This document shows positions 44,780-56,078 of a stretch of DNA of 64,000 bases, in pieces; positions within the stretch are counted from its first letter, which is position 1; every line of letters starts with the position of its first letter. The stretch is taken from NCBI GenBank assembly GCA_946800325.1, contig OX326958.1, forward strand, positions 60,319,793 to 60,383,792, written 5' to 3'. A model generated the notes under the pieces. The model worked only from the letters and a program-made list of their open reading frames with translations. It did no database searches and had not been told where the DNA came from. Source of the DNA: Luzula sylvatica (lineage: Eukaryota; Streptophyta; Magnoliopsida; Poales; Juncaceae). Made by a program: the position numbers and the translations under genes.

Positions 44780-45451
44780 TGATGAGCGGGATTTTGGCGT
44801 GTTTTATGTCGTTGTGTTAAAACCCCGAACAATCAACAAAATTTATAATCTATGTTTGTACAGTGGAAAATGTATAGATTCGTTCCACGGGGAGCAATTG
44901 CGTCAAAGATTAAATCAAAACTAGATGAGAAATAACGAAGAAAATTCACAGAAGATAGTCCGTTACAACGGAATTAAGTTCCGTTACAACGGACATTAGG
45001 GTTATGTCTAACGTAGAGATTGATATGAACGTCCGTTACAACGGAGACAATTCCGTTATAATGGAAAGAGGTAGTCCGTTATAACGGATAGGAGTAGCGT
45101 TATAACGGATTGGTTGATCCGTTACAACGGACTCTTATGTCCGTTACAACGCACTAGTATGAGTGATATTGAATGCTTTTCCTTGCTGGTCCGTTACAAC
45201 GGAAGTAAAGTGCGTTACAACGGAGTACCAACAGACTGAAAGTCAGGTACAAACCGAAGTGTCCTTTACAACGCAAGTTGGGTTCCGTTACAACGGAACT
45301 TGTTCTGGATTTCGAAATTGCAATTTGAATTGAGGATTGAATTGAAGGTTTGTTTTGAGATTAAACCAAGGGAGATTTAGACTAAGTTCAAGGCAGTAAT
45401 TAAAAGTAAGAGATCAAGTAAAAACACTAACAAAGATTTGATTCAAGTAAC
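44780..45451 (-). repeat. L6: left part of an Athila-type LTR, interrupted by E5
   Basis: Starts TGATGAGCGGG and is homologous to the E5 LTR, with palindromes at 44960-45296. It stops at GTAAC (45447-45451), the E5 target duplication, and resumes at 63192. The left neighbour is not a PBS, so this is probably the outer (3') LTR of a minus-strand element whose body lies to the right of the window. Confidence 0.85.
44960..45296. repeat. Palindrome array in L6 LTR
   Basis: CGTTRYAACG sites in pairs and runs, including the composite AACGGATTGGTTGATCCGTT at 45104-45123, one base from the usual form. It is homologous to the array in E5, but some sites are decayed (CCTTTACAACGC near 45264). Confidence 0.85.
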
Positions 45452-47031
45452 TGATGAGCGGGTTTTCGGCGTGTAAAATTATCGTTGTATTCGAAAACCC
45501 GATTCAATCAATAAGTGTGAAAATATATGTGTATAGTGAAAAATATGAAAGTTCGTTCCACGGGGAGCAATTGCGTCAAAATTTGGATCAAAATGGATGA
45601 GAAATAACGAAGAAAATTCACAGAAGATAGTCCGTTACAACGGAAGTGAGTTCCGTTACAACGGACTTGAGTGAAAATTCTGGCGCTAAGTGTGAGATGA
45701 ACGTCCGTTACAACGGATGAAACTCCGTTATAACGCACTAAACTGGTCCGTTATAACGAACAGGGGTTGCGTTGCAACGGATTGGTTAATCCGTTACAAC
45801 GGACCACGTTGTCCGTTACAACGCACTAGTATGAGTGATATCGAATGCTTTTCCTTGCTGGTCCGTTACAACGGAAGTAAGTTACGTTACAACGGAGTAC
45901 CAACAGACTGAAAGTCAGGTACAAACCGAATGGTCCGTTATAACGCAAGTTAGGTTCCGTTACAACGGAGTATGTTCTGGATTTCGAATTTGTAATTTGA
46001 ATTGAGGATTGAATTGAAGGTTTGTTTAGAGATTGATTTAATGGAAATTTGAACTAAGTTTAAGGCAGTAATTGAGGGCAAAAGATCAAGTAAAAGAACA
46101 AGTTTAGAACAAAGATTCGATTCAAGTAAACAAGAAACTAAAGATTCATTAATCCGAGAATTCTTTACACAACAAAATCCAATCAAACAACAATTAATCA
46201 AGTAATTTGAAAAGGAGTACACCTAGTTGAGAAAGCCTCGAAGTGAAGCTCCTTGTCTCCTTGCCTCGTACCGAAAGATCCTTGCTCCTTGTCTCGAGAG
46301 TGATGGATTGTACCGAAGGGATGAAGCTCCCTTGTCTCGGATCGCAATCACTTCGAAGAAACTTGAATCGAGTCACGGCACTTCTTCTCAATTCCACCGT
46401 AGGGAATAGCTCCTTGTCACGGCCCGATCTTCGAAGGATGAGAAGGATTCGTCGAAGGGATGAGCTCCCTTGTCTCGACTAGTCCTTGAGAGATTTTTCT
46501 TGATTGATCTTGAAGTATCTTGAAGGATCTTGATTGTGCTTGGAAAAAAGAGAGGGAGAGAGAGAGTAAAAAGGGTAAAAAGAGCGTCCCAAACTCGTGG
46601 CCCTTGTGGTCATATTTATAGCACTCACGGAGTCTTCTTATTGGCCACGAGTTGGTGAAGAGGATTGAGGGTAATGAGGTAATTTCCATCAAAGGTAGGT
46701 GGGCTGGATAAGGGCTAAGGATTGAGTGGTTTTCGTATAAACTTGTGTGTAAGTTTTCATCATGATGATTGTTTGCCTCCCGTCTCATTTGTGTACCGAA
46801 TATATCGGTGTAATATATCATTTTCACTCCTCTTGACGTGTTGGAGACAACTACACTCTCCAAATTCCCAGAAATTCCTTCTAATTCCTGTAATTAAGCA
46901 GTAAAACACACTTAGTGAAGAAATATTCATGTTATCTCAAATATGATTAATAAAGTATATAGAATTGTTCTTCACAAGGGCTAAAATCCCCAAATTAAGC
47001 ATTAATTTTGTGCCTTATTTGCCTCACATCA
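45452..47031 (-). repeat. E5 3' LTR
   Basis: 1580 bp, TGATGAG...CACATCA. The minus-strand TATAAATA is at 46620-46613, and a GA-rich tract near 46550-46567 lies shortly downstream of it. The palindrome array is at 45632-45969, in R/U5. Confidence 0.95.
45632..45969. repeat. Palindrome array in E5 3' LTR
   Basis: Thirteen or so sites. Pairs and runs have start-to-start distances of 20, 21 or 22 bp, with longer gaps between groups. The composite AACGGATTGGTTAATCCGTT is at 45776-45795. Confidence 0.9.
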
Positions 47032-47494
47032 AATACCCCCACACTTAAATCCTTGATCGTCCTCGATCGATTAGAGTATAAAAGTCAAACATAATAGAGA
47101 ATTGCATAAGATTTTGTTGAAGTTATATTGTTGGTTCAAAAACTAATTTTATGAATCAAATGGTTCACTCTCCTTTCATCAAGTTCACTAGTTATTTAGA
47201 ATGATATTGGTCTTTTCATTATTAGATCTCGAAAATACTCGAAATTTCATAAGAGTTTTTCATGACACTCGATCTCAAACGGTAAGAGCGACTTAAACGT
47301 TTTTACTTCGAATTGCTTAACTCCACAATCTCAAAAGAACTCAATTCGAAAGCTATTATCGGGCCAAAATTTCCCGTTTTGCTAGATGATCTTAAATGCA
47401 AGTTATTCATTTTAAAACACGTTTGGTACAATGGTACAAGGTTCATACCCGTTTTCGATCAATTTTCCTGCTCATTCGTTTTCTTTTCTCTCTT

Positions 47495-47694
47495 ATATGA
47501 AGTCTTTAACCGAAAGCCTCACTACACCGAAATGCAATGAGGTTACTCTCGGTGTTGTCTTTTGACCTTCATTTTTTTTTTTTTTTTTTTTTTTATATGA
47601 AGTCTTTAACCGAAAGCCTCACTACACCGAAATGCAATGAGGTTACTCTCGGTGTTGTCTTTTGACCTTCATTTTTTTTTTTTTTTTTTTTTTT
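47495..47694. repeat. 100-bp tandem duplication with T-tracts
   Basis: Two copies of a unit beginning TATATGAAGTCTTTAACCGA and ending in more than 20 T. A related, more diverged duplication is at 8665-8820 in N1. Confidence 0.9.
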
Positions 47695-48173
47695 TTTCAA
47701 ACAAGTATATTTGATCTACTAACGGGTCCCCACAAACGGTCATTTCATAGTGCAATTGGTCATGTTTTAACTCTAGCAAAACGTACTTTAACGGCCACGC
47801 TAAGAACCTTACTCATAAGTCCCATATCAATTACGGGTTCGAAAATCGAGTTAAAACGTATCGCATGAACCGTGCATTGATCAAGTGTCTCAAACTCGTG
47901 AAATTTGAAACAATAGGGCTGGAATCCCCGAATAGATCTCTTCAAAATCATAACCAAATATTTTTAAATATTTTGCAAACTTTCAATTTTGAGAGCGAAA
48001 TTCCGAGTAAAATGAAATTTTGTTTTAAAAACAACAATTTAGTTCAATTCAGTGGAGAAAAATCTTTTTATGCATTTTATGCTTGACTTATTTATTATTG
48101 ATGCTGAGGGTTCAAAAATAATGTTTAATGTTTGAAAATTTCAAGTAAAAGAGAAAACTTGCCAGAAACTATT

Positions 48174-48513
48174 CCGTTATAACGCAATTTAACGTCCGTT
48201 ACAACGGACATTGAGGTCCGTTACAACGTACTAACTGCGTTATAACGGAGCACTATTCGTAGCTTAGTTTGAAAATTCTGAGTATGTCCGTTGCAACGGA
48301 CATTGAGGTCCGTTACAACGCACATAGTTCTGGCAAATTTTGGGAATTTACCGTTGCAACGCAATTTCCTGTGTTTTTCATGTCCGTTGCAACGCTATTT
48401 TCCCTCCGTTATAACGGACATTGAGGTCCGTTACAACGGAGCTCTTGGCGCCAGTCAAAATTTTAAATTTATGTACAGTCCGTTACAATGGACATTGAGG
48501 TCCGTTACAACGG
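48174..48513. repeat. Palindrome array in E5 3' spacer
   Basis: Homologous to the H4 array. Groups such as three sites separated by ACATTGAGGT give 22-bp steps. Some sites have lost one base of the core (for example CCGTTACAATGG near 48480). Confidence 0.85.
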
Positions 48514-48752
48514 AGTTGCTGGCCAGATCAAAAATTTTCAATTTTTCCCTGATTTTTAAATTTTTAATTGGGCTCATACAGGTCAAAGATTGTATGTTAC
48601 CCCCCCACACTTAGAGATTACTTGTCCTCAAGTATACAAAATCGAAAATTCCAAAAAGAGGGATAATAGAGAGATACAACCTTTGATGCGTGGGCGTGCC
48701 TCCCTCGCTAGCGCTCTTGTTTAACGTCTTGAGCTCGACTTGGCCGAGCTCA

Positions 48753-51494
48753 TCATTGTGAGGTGTCGTTGGGCTTTAGAGATTGCTCCTCCATCCACCC
48801 GGTTTCGAAGTTTGCGTGGTAGTGCTTGAGTCGATGACCGTTCACTTTGAATGATTTGCTCGTTCCTTCGCTTCGAATTTCGACAACTCCAAATGTAGTC
48901 ACATTGGTGACCACAAAGGGGCCGATCCATCGGGATTGAAGTTTTCCGGGGAAAAGTTTGAGACGAGAGTTGAATAACAACACTCTTTCCCCTTCTTGGA
49001 ATTCTTTCTTTTGAATCATTCGGTCATGGAACCTCTTTGCTTTTGCCTTGCACGAGCTCGAATTATCGTAGGCCTCTTGCCGGAATTCGTCTAGCTCGAG
49101 TAATTGAAGCTTACGCGCCGATGCGTCCTTCGGGTAGTCGAGGGCCAATTGCTTGATCGCCCAAAAGGCTTTGTGCTCTAATTCGACCGGGAGATGGCAC
49201 GCCTTTCCATACACGAGTTTGAAAGGAGTCATACCTATTGGCGTTTTGAAGGCGGTACGATACGCCCAAAGTGCGTCGCCTAGTCGAGAACTCCAATCCT
49301 TTCGTGTCGGGTTCACCACTTTTTCCAAAATAGATTTTATTTCTCGATTCGAAACCTCCGCTTGGCCGTTTGTTTGAGGATGATACGCGGTTGAGGTTCG
49401 ATGGCTAACATGGTATTTCTCGAGGAGGCTTTGGAGATATCGATTGCAAAAATGAGAGCCTCGATCGCTTATAAGAACTCTCGGTATACCGAATCGTTGA
49501 AAGATATTTTTCTTCAAGAAGTCCACCACCGTTTTCGAATCCGCATGCTTGGTTGGTACCGCCTCCACCCATTTTGTCACGTAATCTACACACAACAAGA
49601 TGTAAGTATAGCCAAAAGACGATGGAAATGGGCCCATGAAATCAATGCCCCAAACATCGAATGGTTCACACACATAGATTGAATTGAGGGGCATTTGATT
49701 TCTACGGCTCAAGTTCCCCGTCTTTTGGCAATTTCCACAACCTTTCACAAAGTTCGCAACGTCTTTATGCAAGGTTGGCCAATAAAATCCACATTCTTGT
49801 ACCTTGTGTGTGGTACGTGCGATACCGAAATGTCCACCACATTGTAATGTATGACAAAAAGAAAGGATAGATTGTACCTCATTTTGGTGGACGCATTTTC
49901 GAATTACTTGGTCAGTGCAAATTCGAAATAAGATCGGGTCTTCCCAAATGTAGAATCGAGCGTTGCTTTTCATCTTATCGCGTTGTGCCTTGGAGAAACT
50001 CGGGGGAAAATTCTTCGTGACGATGTAGTTGGCTAGGTCGGCGTACCATGGTGCGTCGACTTGGGCCGCGAGAACGTGTTCCTCGGGAAATTCCTCGCGA
50101 ATCGGAACGAGGTCTTCAATCTTCAATGGGAGCCGACTTAAATGATCCGCTACGAGATTCTCGCATCCCTTTTTGTCCTTGATCTCGATATTGAATTCTT
50201 GAAGCAAAAGGATCCATCGAAGCAATCTCGGTTTGCACTCCTTCTTCTTCATCAAGTGCCTCAATGCGCCGTGGTCCGAGAAGACTATCACTTTCGTACC
50301 TAAAAGATAAGAACGAAATTTCTCCAATGCAAACACGATTGCGAGGAGTTCCTTTTCGGTGGTTGTGTAGTTCCGTTGGGCATTGTCAAGAGACCTCGAG
50401 GCGTACGCGATGACGTGGGGGTCTTTTCCTTCTCTTTGGCCGAGTACCGCCCCCACACTTGTGTCGCTTGCGTCACACATTATTTCGAACGGTAGCTCCC
50501 AATTTGGCGACTTGATGATTGGTGCGGAGCAAAGCTTCTCTTTCAAATCGTCGAAGGATCTCTTGCACTTTTCCCCGAACTCGAATTTCTCGTCTTTCTT
50601 CAATAGTTGGCACATTGGTTGGGCAGTTTTCGAGAAGTCTTTGATGAAGCGCCTATAGAATCCCGCATGGCCGAGAAAGGATCGCACGTCTTTTACCGTC
50701 TTTGGATACGGAAGTGTTTTGATTACGTCGATTTTCGCCTTGTCGACTTCCATTCCTTTCTCCGAGATCAAATGACCTAATACAATTCCATTGCTCACCA
50801 TGAAGTGGCATTTCTCAAAATTTAAAACAAGGTTAGATTCAATGCACTTCTCGAGTATTTGGGACAAGTGATCTAGACACGAGTCGAATGAGTCCCCAAA
50901 TACCGAGAAGTCGTCCATAAAGACCTCAATAAATTTCGAAATGTAATCACTAAAAATCGAAAGCATACACCTTTGAAAAGTTCCCGGTGCGTTGCAAAGG
51001 CCGAATGGCATGCGTCGGTACGCGAAGGTACCAAACGGGCACGTGAATGTGGTCTTCTCTTGATCTTCGGGTGCGACCGGTATTTGGAAATAGCCCGAAA
51101 ATCCATCGAGGAAGCAATAGAACGGATTTCCCGCGAGTCTTTCTATCATTTGATCGATGAATGGAAGCGGGAAGTGGTCTTTTTTCGTCGCCTTATTGAG
51201 CCTTCGGTAATCGATGCAAACTCGCCACCCGTTTTGAACTCGAGTCGGCACTTGATCGCCTTCATTGTTCTCAACTATCGTCATCCCCGTCTTCTTCGGC
51301 ACCACGTGTATGGGCGAGACCCATTTCGAATCGGCGATAGGGTAAATGATCCCCGCATCTAACAATTTAATCACCTCCTTTTTTACTACTTCCATCATGG
51401 GCGGATTGAGCCGCCTTTGTGGTTCTCGCGAAGGCTTAGCATCGTCCTCGAGGATAATGCGGTGTGTGCACATGGAGGGACTAATGCCCGGAAT
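48753..51494 (-). pseudogene. E5 pol (RT-RNase H-integrase), 3' part of a gag-pol split by C1
   Basis: Open from the C1 junction to the stop at 48753, with no internal stop. [22 protein letters not shown] and [12 protein letters not shown]. RNase [33 protein letters not shown] and [11 protein letters not shown]. Integrase: [71 protein letters not shown] and the tail [21 protein letters not shown], RNase H and integrase catalytic residues all appear present. It rejoins 58826-61482 in frame if C1 and one GGAAT are removed. Confidence 0.93.
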
Positions 51495-52990
51495 TGTTGG
51501 TTAATTCTAACCTAGAGGGGGGTAAATTTGGCAATCTAACTTACACTTAGTTTAGATTTAAACCTAATTTACGGTGCGGAATAAATAATAATTTAGATGA
51601 TAGAGATGATACCGTCCAAACACTTTAACACAAGATGTTTGTTTACGAAGTTCGGTAGGTGGTTGCTTTTTAGCTTTAACTCACCTTTTACTCGCTTAAT
51701 TGACCGACTCAATTATTTGCGAGTACCTACGTCTCCGGGAATGCCTTGTGCCTCTTTTTGGCCTTCGATTGAATTCCAACTCAACTCGATTACAAGGTTT
51801 GCCTAGATCGATTTACACGTTTCTATCGATCTATAGCGGGCTTTACACTTCTTGGTCTTAGCCTATTACAATTTCTAAATACTAATCTTGAAACGTGATC
51901 GGTCACGCAAGTTGGGAATAGTATTTGAAGGAGGAAGAGGGAAATCTAATCTCTAAGATTGTTTTAGTAGATTAGCTAACTCAAAAGTATAGCAAGGATT
52001 CTCTCTTTCATAAGTTTGATTTCGATTGAAAAAAGTTGCAAGAGAGAATGAGGGAAGGGTTCCATTTATAGAACACATAGACCCTTCCCAACCTTGTATT
52101 TTCTGCATAGTCCGTTATAACGGACTGAATGTCCGTTATAACGGACCATAAGTCAAAACTAGCCGTTACGGCTATTATATTCGAATTGTTACACATTCCG
52201 TTACAACGGAACATAAGTCCGTTATAACGGAAGTCTGTGTTATGAAGTCCGTTCCAACGGATTACTGAGTCCGTTATAACGGATATCATACTGCGAACTC
52301 TTCTTCATTTAGAATTTAATTCCCGTTGTAACGGAGAATACTCCGTTACAACGCTATAAGGTAGTCCGTTATAACGGATTGGTTAATCCGTTACAACGGA
52401 CTTGAAGAGAGTAGTATCACACAGAAGTGAGGTCAATGTCCGTTATAACGGACATATATGTCCGTTATAACGGACATACTTCTGTGACATCCTTCAAGTT
52501 TAGATTTAATTAGAGTTGTAACGGACATCATTCCGTTACAACGCTTTGATAGAGTCCGTTATAACGGATTGGTTAATCCGTTATAACGGACTATGTTGTG
52601 AATTCCAATCTTGAATAGGACGAGTATGTCCGTTATAACGGACTATGAGTTCCGTTGTAACGGACATACTGATTTCAGCTTTTTATTTTAATTCATCAAT
52701 TTGATGGATTTCGAATATAATTGTTTGACTTTATTTTGAGCTTAATCATACATAAACAAGTTTAGGGATACCTATACTATGTTTTGGTGATTAGATTGAT
52801 ATCCCAACTTGCGGAATCTTCGATGTCTTGATTCCGTGATTCTTCTACATCTTGACCTTCTTCGTGATTCTTGATTCTTCGATGTCCTTTCATTTTGTAC
52901 CTATCTCCTACACATTTATCTTGCTAGATTTCGTTAGTAGTATCGACATTGTATTTGAGATAATCAAACAATAGGAAATTTGAACCAACA
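51495..52990 (-). repeat. C1 3' LTR
   Basis: 1496 bp. A TATAAATGG box lies on the minus strand (about 52070-52063), with the palindrome array at 52112-52663 upstream of it, that is, in U3. Confidence 0.95.
52112..52663. repeat. Palindrome array in C1 LTR (left copy)
   Basis: About 17 sites. Many are perfect TCCGTTATAACGGA, and the two at about 52438-52475 extend to a 20-bp palindrome ATGTCCGTTATAACGGACAT. Pairs are 20-22 bp apart. Two composites lie at 52373-52392 and 52563-52582. The array begins about 40 bp upstream of the minus-strand TATA box. Confidence 0.92.
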
Positions 52991-53509
52991 AACTCCCCCT
53001 TTTGATTCATTTCAAAACAATGTCGATTTGGAGAGATACATCGATTATTGGTAACTTTCCAATACGATTATCCTTTCTCCCCCTTTTTGAAAGTGGATTA
53101 AAAGGGATTGAATTGGAAAAATCATGAAGGAAAGCTCCCCCTACATACAAGCTCCCCCTAAACACGTGCATATCGCGCGTGTATGAGCTTTGATGTAGTT
53201 GAATACTTTTTTTTTTTTTTTTTTAAATTATGAATGATTTTTGAGATTAATATGTGATATAATTTTCGAGTTTTAGTAATGAGAAAGTTAACAAAGTAAT
53301 ATAATACTCATTTGCACAAAAATTTTAACGAAATCAAACCTTAATCATAAATTCAAGTTCATACAAGCAAACATGCATGGATACACATATGAAATAGCAT
53401 AATTAAAACAAGTTTTTCTAAAACAAACATGACAAGACACATGCAAATAGCTAATAATTTTAAAAAATATTTTTACGCTCTAATGAGCTAGATAGACACA
53501 CTCTCCTTT
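52991..53509 (-). other. C1 3' untranslated segment with PPT
   Basis: The minus-strand AAAAGGGGGAGTT at 53003-52991 adjoins the 3' LTR and is the polypurine tract. Further C-rich phrases (AAGCTCCCCCTA twice near 53134 and 53150) repeat the same motif. The rest is AT-rich and noncoding. Confidence 0.8.
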
Positions 53510-54916
53510 CTAATCATCTCCGGGTGAGTTATCGTTCTCATCATCGTTATCATTGTTGAATCGGTTGAGACGACGGGTTATGGCATCTAGACGACGATCC
53601 ATGTAGCTATAGGTTTCTTCACGGAGGTTAAAAGCATGAGATCGGCTGAGTTGGTTGTCGGTGAGGATCTCATCTCGGGCTGTATTGACGGTAGTGCGGG
53701 TGAGTTCGTTGTCGGCGAGGATCTCGGCTCGGACCGCGTTTAAGGTGTTGCGGGTGAATTCATTATCCGCGATGATGGTTTCGCGAGTTAGTGCATTGTC
53801 CGCGAGCATTTGATCTCGCACACTTTCGGAACGTAAATTAGATGCCTCGAAAAGTGAACGAATCTCGTCAAGAGTGAGCGACGGTTGAGTTCCCGAGCCG
53901 GAGCCTTCACCCGGTTCTCCTATGGCTTGTCGTTTCCTTGGTCGCGATTGGTCCGGTGCGTTGTTTGCGTCTTGGGCCGGTGGATCGAATCGAACCCACT
54001 CGGCGGGGATTTTCGGAAAGAAGTAAGGTCCGGCTCGGCGATCGTTAACGATATAGTGATCCGAGCGACCTCCGGATCTATTCTTGCGGGTGAGTCCGAG
54101 ACTTTCGAGTCGATCCGGGTGTGCAAGGTTCTCGGTAGGAGTGACTCCGAGCGGCCATTCCGTGTCCGGTATGACTATACCCAATTTCACGCATGCCAGT
54201 GAAATGATATGGCCATAGGGAAGAGAGGAGGTGTTTACCCGTAGGGCATACTCCATGTGCCGAATGATGAGGTACGGGACATCAATGGTGGGTGAGTCTT
54301 GATACCAAAGGTTGTATATCAAGACCTTGTTTCGGCCATCTAGATTGGTTTTGAGTTTGACGACGGGAGCGAGGATGTTATTTCCGATTTGCCACGTGAA
54401 TCGGAGATTAGGTTCATACTTGGTGGAGTACTCGTACTCGCGATCGTTGGTGGTAATCTTCTCGAGTTCGTCCGAGTCGTTGCCGTGATATGAGTCGCCG
54501 CGACTAATATAAAACTTTTCCCCACGATCGGACAAGCCCAACCATTCATGCAAATTTTCTTCGGAAATAACGATTTCCTTACCGAAGAGATAGCTCCGTA
54601 TGAGGTTGTTGTCGTGATCATGGGTTGCGTGAGCATAGAATAGGCGAACTACTTCTTTGTAGTATGGGTATTGAAGATCACACAATCCTTGAATGCTCCA
54701 ATTTCTGATTCGAGGTTGCACGGCCTCGCGTAGAGAGATTGCTTCGATCGGAAAATCAATATAGAAGCATGCGCCTACCGCGCGATTGGCGAAGTCGTTT
54801 TGATATCTCCTAGCTTTAGTGATCGATTCATAGAGATATTGATTCTCCGTGTTGTGAAACTCAAATCGACGAGCACCGATGGGCATTGGACGCTTGCTTG
54901 CTCTTCTCGATGCCAT
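53510..54916 (-). CDS. C1 second ORF, putative plant transposon protein (468 aa)
   Basis: Complete frame from ATG 54916. The N-terminal two thirds resemble the 'putative plant transposon protein' domain found in many plant LTR elements (VVRLFYAHATHDH, LFGKEIVISEENLHEWLGLS, later YGHIISLACVKLGIVIP). A basic, Pro-rich linker follows (DQSRPRKRQAIGEPGEGSG), then a repeat-like helical tail with ADNxLTR motifs (ADNALTRET, ADNEFTRNT, ADNELTRTT, TDNQLSR; about residues 365-430) and an acidic end (NDNDDENDNSPGDD). The function is unknown. A palindrome array and a TATA-like sequence lie just upstream, so it may have its own promoter. Confidence 0.75.
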   Translation of the reverse strand: MASRRASKRPMPIGARRFEFHNTENQYLYESITKARRYQNDFANRAVGACFYIDFPIEAISLREAVQPRIRNWSIQGLCDLQYPYYKEVVRLFYAHATHDHDNNLIRSYLFGKEIVISEENLHEWLGLSDRGEKFYISRGDSYHGNDSDELEKITTNDREYEYSTKYEPNLRFTWQIGNNILAPVVKLKTNLDGRNKVLIYNLWYQDSPTIDVPYLIIRHMEYALRVNTSSLPYGHIISLACVKLGIVIPDTEWPLGVTPTENLAHPDRLESLGLTRKNRSGGRSDHYIVNDRRAGPYFFPKIPAEWVRFDPPAQDANNAPDQSRPRKRQAIGEPGEGSGSGTQPSLTLDEIRSLFEASNLRSESVRDQMLADNALTRETIIADNEFTRNTLNAVRAEILADNELTRTTVNTARDEILTDNQLSRSHAFNLREETYSYMDRRLDAITRRLNRFNNDNDDENDNSPGDD

Positions 54917-55131
54917 GGAAGGAGATTGAGAGAATTTTGGGAGGAAATGGAGAGAGATTAAGGAGTAAAATAGTTGGGTTTTTCGATTTTGAAGAGATTT
55001 TCAGTTTTGTTATATATTTTCGACGGTTTTGGGAAGAGGAGAAGTGGAAACGATTTTTCGTTTTGAGGAGAAGTAAAACTGTTGGAGAGAGAAGAGAACA
55101 GTCGTGGGTTTTAATGCATTTTTCCCGTACT

Positions 55132-55500
55132 CCGTTATAACGGAAGTGGCGTTCCGTTACAACGGACTTCTGCTAGGGTTTCAGAAGACTGGTATTTTTC
55201 ATAGTCCGTTATAACGCTATGTAGTCCGTTACAACGGAGTTCTGATTTGGGCGAGTTTTACCTGGTATCACAGTACTGCGTTATAACGCAAGGGTTTATC
55301 CGTTGTAACGGACCTATGAGATTTTTGAGAGGTTTTCAAATTGGGTATTCCGTTATAACGCAGATGTTTTCGTTAGAACGGAGTGTGCATGTTCGTTATA
55401 ACGGATTGGTTAATACGTTGTAACGGAACTATTCATTTAGCAGGTTTTTGGTTTATTCTCTTCAGTTCCGTTGTAACGCAGTATCAGTCCGTTCTAACGG
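55132..55500. repeat. Internal palindrome array upstream of C1 second ORF
   Basis: Twelve sites arranged as six pairs; start-to-start distances within pairs are 22, 20, 22, 20, 22 and 21 bp. It includes a composite variant (AACGGATTGGTTAATACGTT, 55400-55419). A minus-strand AAATATATAAC at about 55018-55008 lies between the array and the ORF ATG at 54916. Confidence 0.9.
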
Positions 55501-56078
55501 ACATGCTACTGTGATGACTTTTGAAGATTTGATTTTTCAAGGAGATTTGTGTTTTCAAAAATTCCAAAGATTTATAATCTATTTAAAATAGGTTTTATGG
55601 TTATGAAATCATATTTTTCGGAGAAAGTTAGTTTGAAAAATAGTATGATATGAGTATGCAAAGTTTAATGATAATCGATGTTTATTTATAATTATGAGAT
55701 TATGATGAGATTGTGCAATAATAACTAACTATAATTATTGACTCATTTATACAGTGCTTATACCTTTGCTCCGGTCATGGACCCGAGAACCAATGCTTAC
55801 AACGAGAGTTTTTGATTGATTCCTAGAGTTCCTTTTAGCTCTATGGTAGCGATTTTAAGCGTTTATATATGATGAGCTCTTCGGCTTTTCTCTTTGTTTT
55901 TATGTGCCTGTATGAATGTAACACACCTTTCTCGGTCTTTTGTAAGTATGGAAAAAAAAAAAGACTTATATGGAATTCATATTTGAAAATGAATTTAACA
56001 TGAATTCTTTTACTCACACTCCCCCTCAATGGTTTACTCATGGTAGCTAGGAGAGGAAGCGAGTTTTTCACACATGAT
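55501..56078 (-). other. C1 intergenic segment
   Basis: AT-rich noncoding sequence between the Gag-like ORF and the internal palindrome array. No ORF or structural motif is recognised. Confidence 0.6.

Larger units (their letters stand above)
47032..48752 (-). other. E5 3' spacer
   Basis: Noncoding. It holds, in minus-strand order: the conserved post-pol block with GCGCTAGC (48707-48714), the internal purine tract (48598-48614), the palindrome array (48174-48513), a 100-bp tandem duplication ending in long T-tracts (47495-47594 and 47595-47694), and the true PPT (TAAGTGTGGGGGTATT, 47047-47032) at the LTR. Confidence 0.8.

Noticed and set aside
52112..52663. Palindromes as Rho-independent terminators or bacterial operators
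   Set aside because: The context is plant retrotransposon LTR with TATA boxes; there are no T-tails and no bacterial genes.
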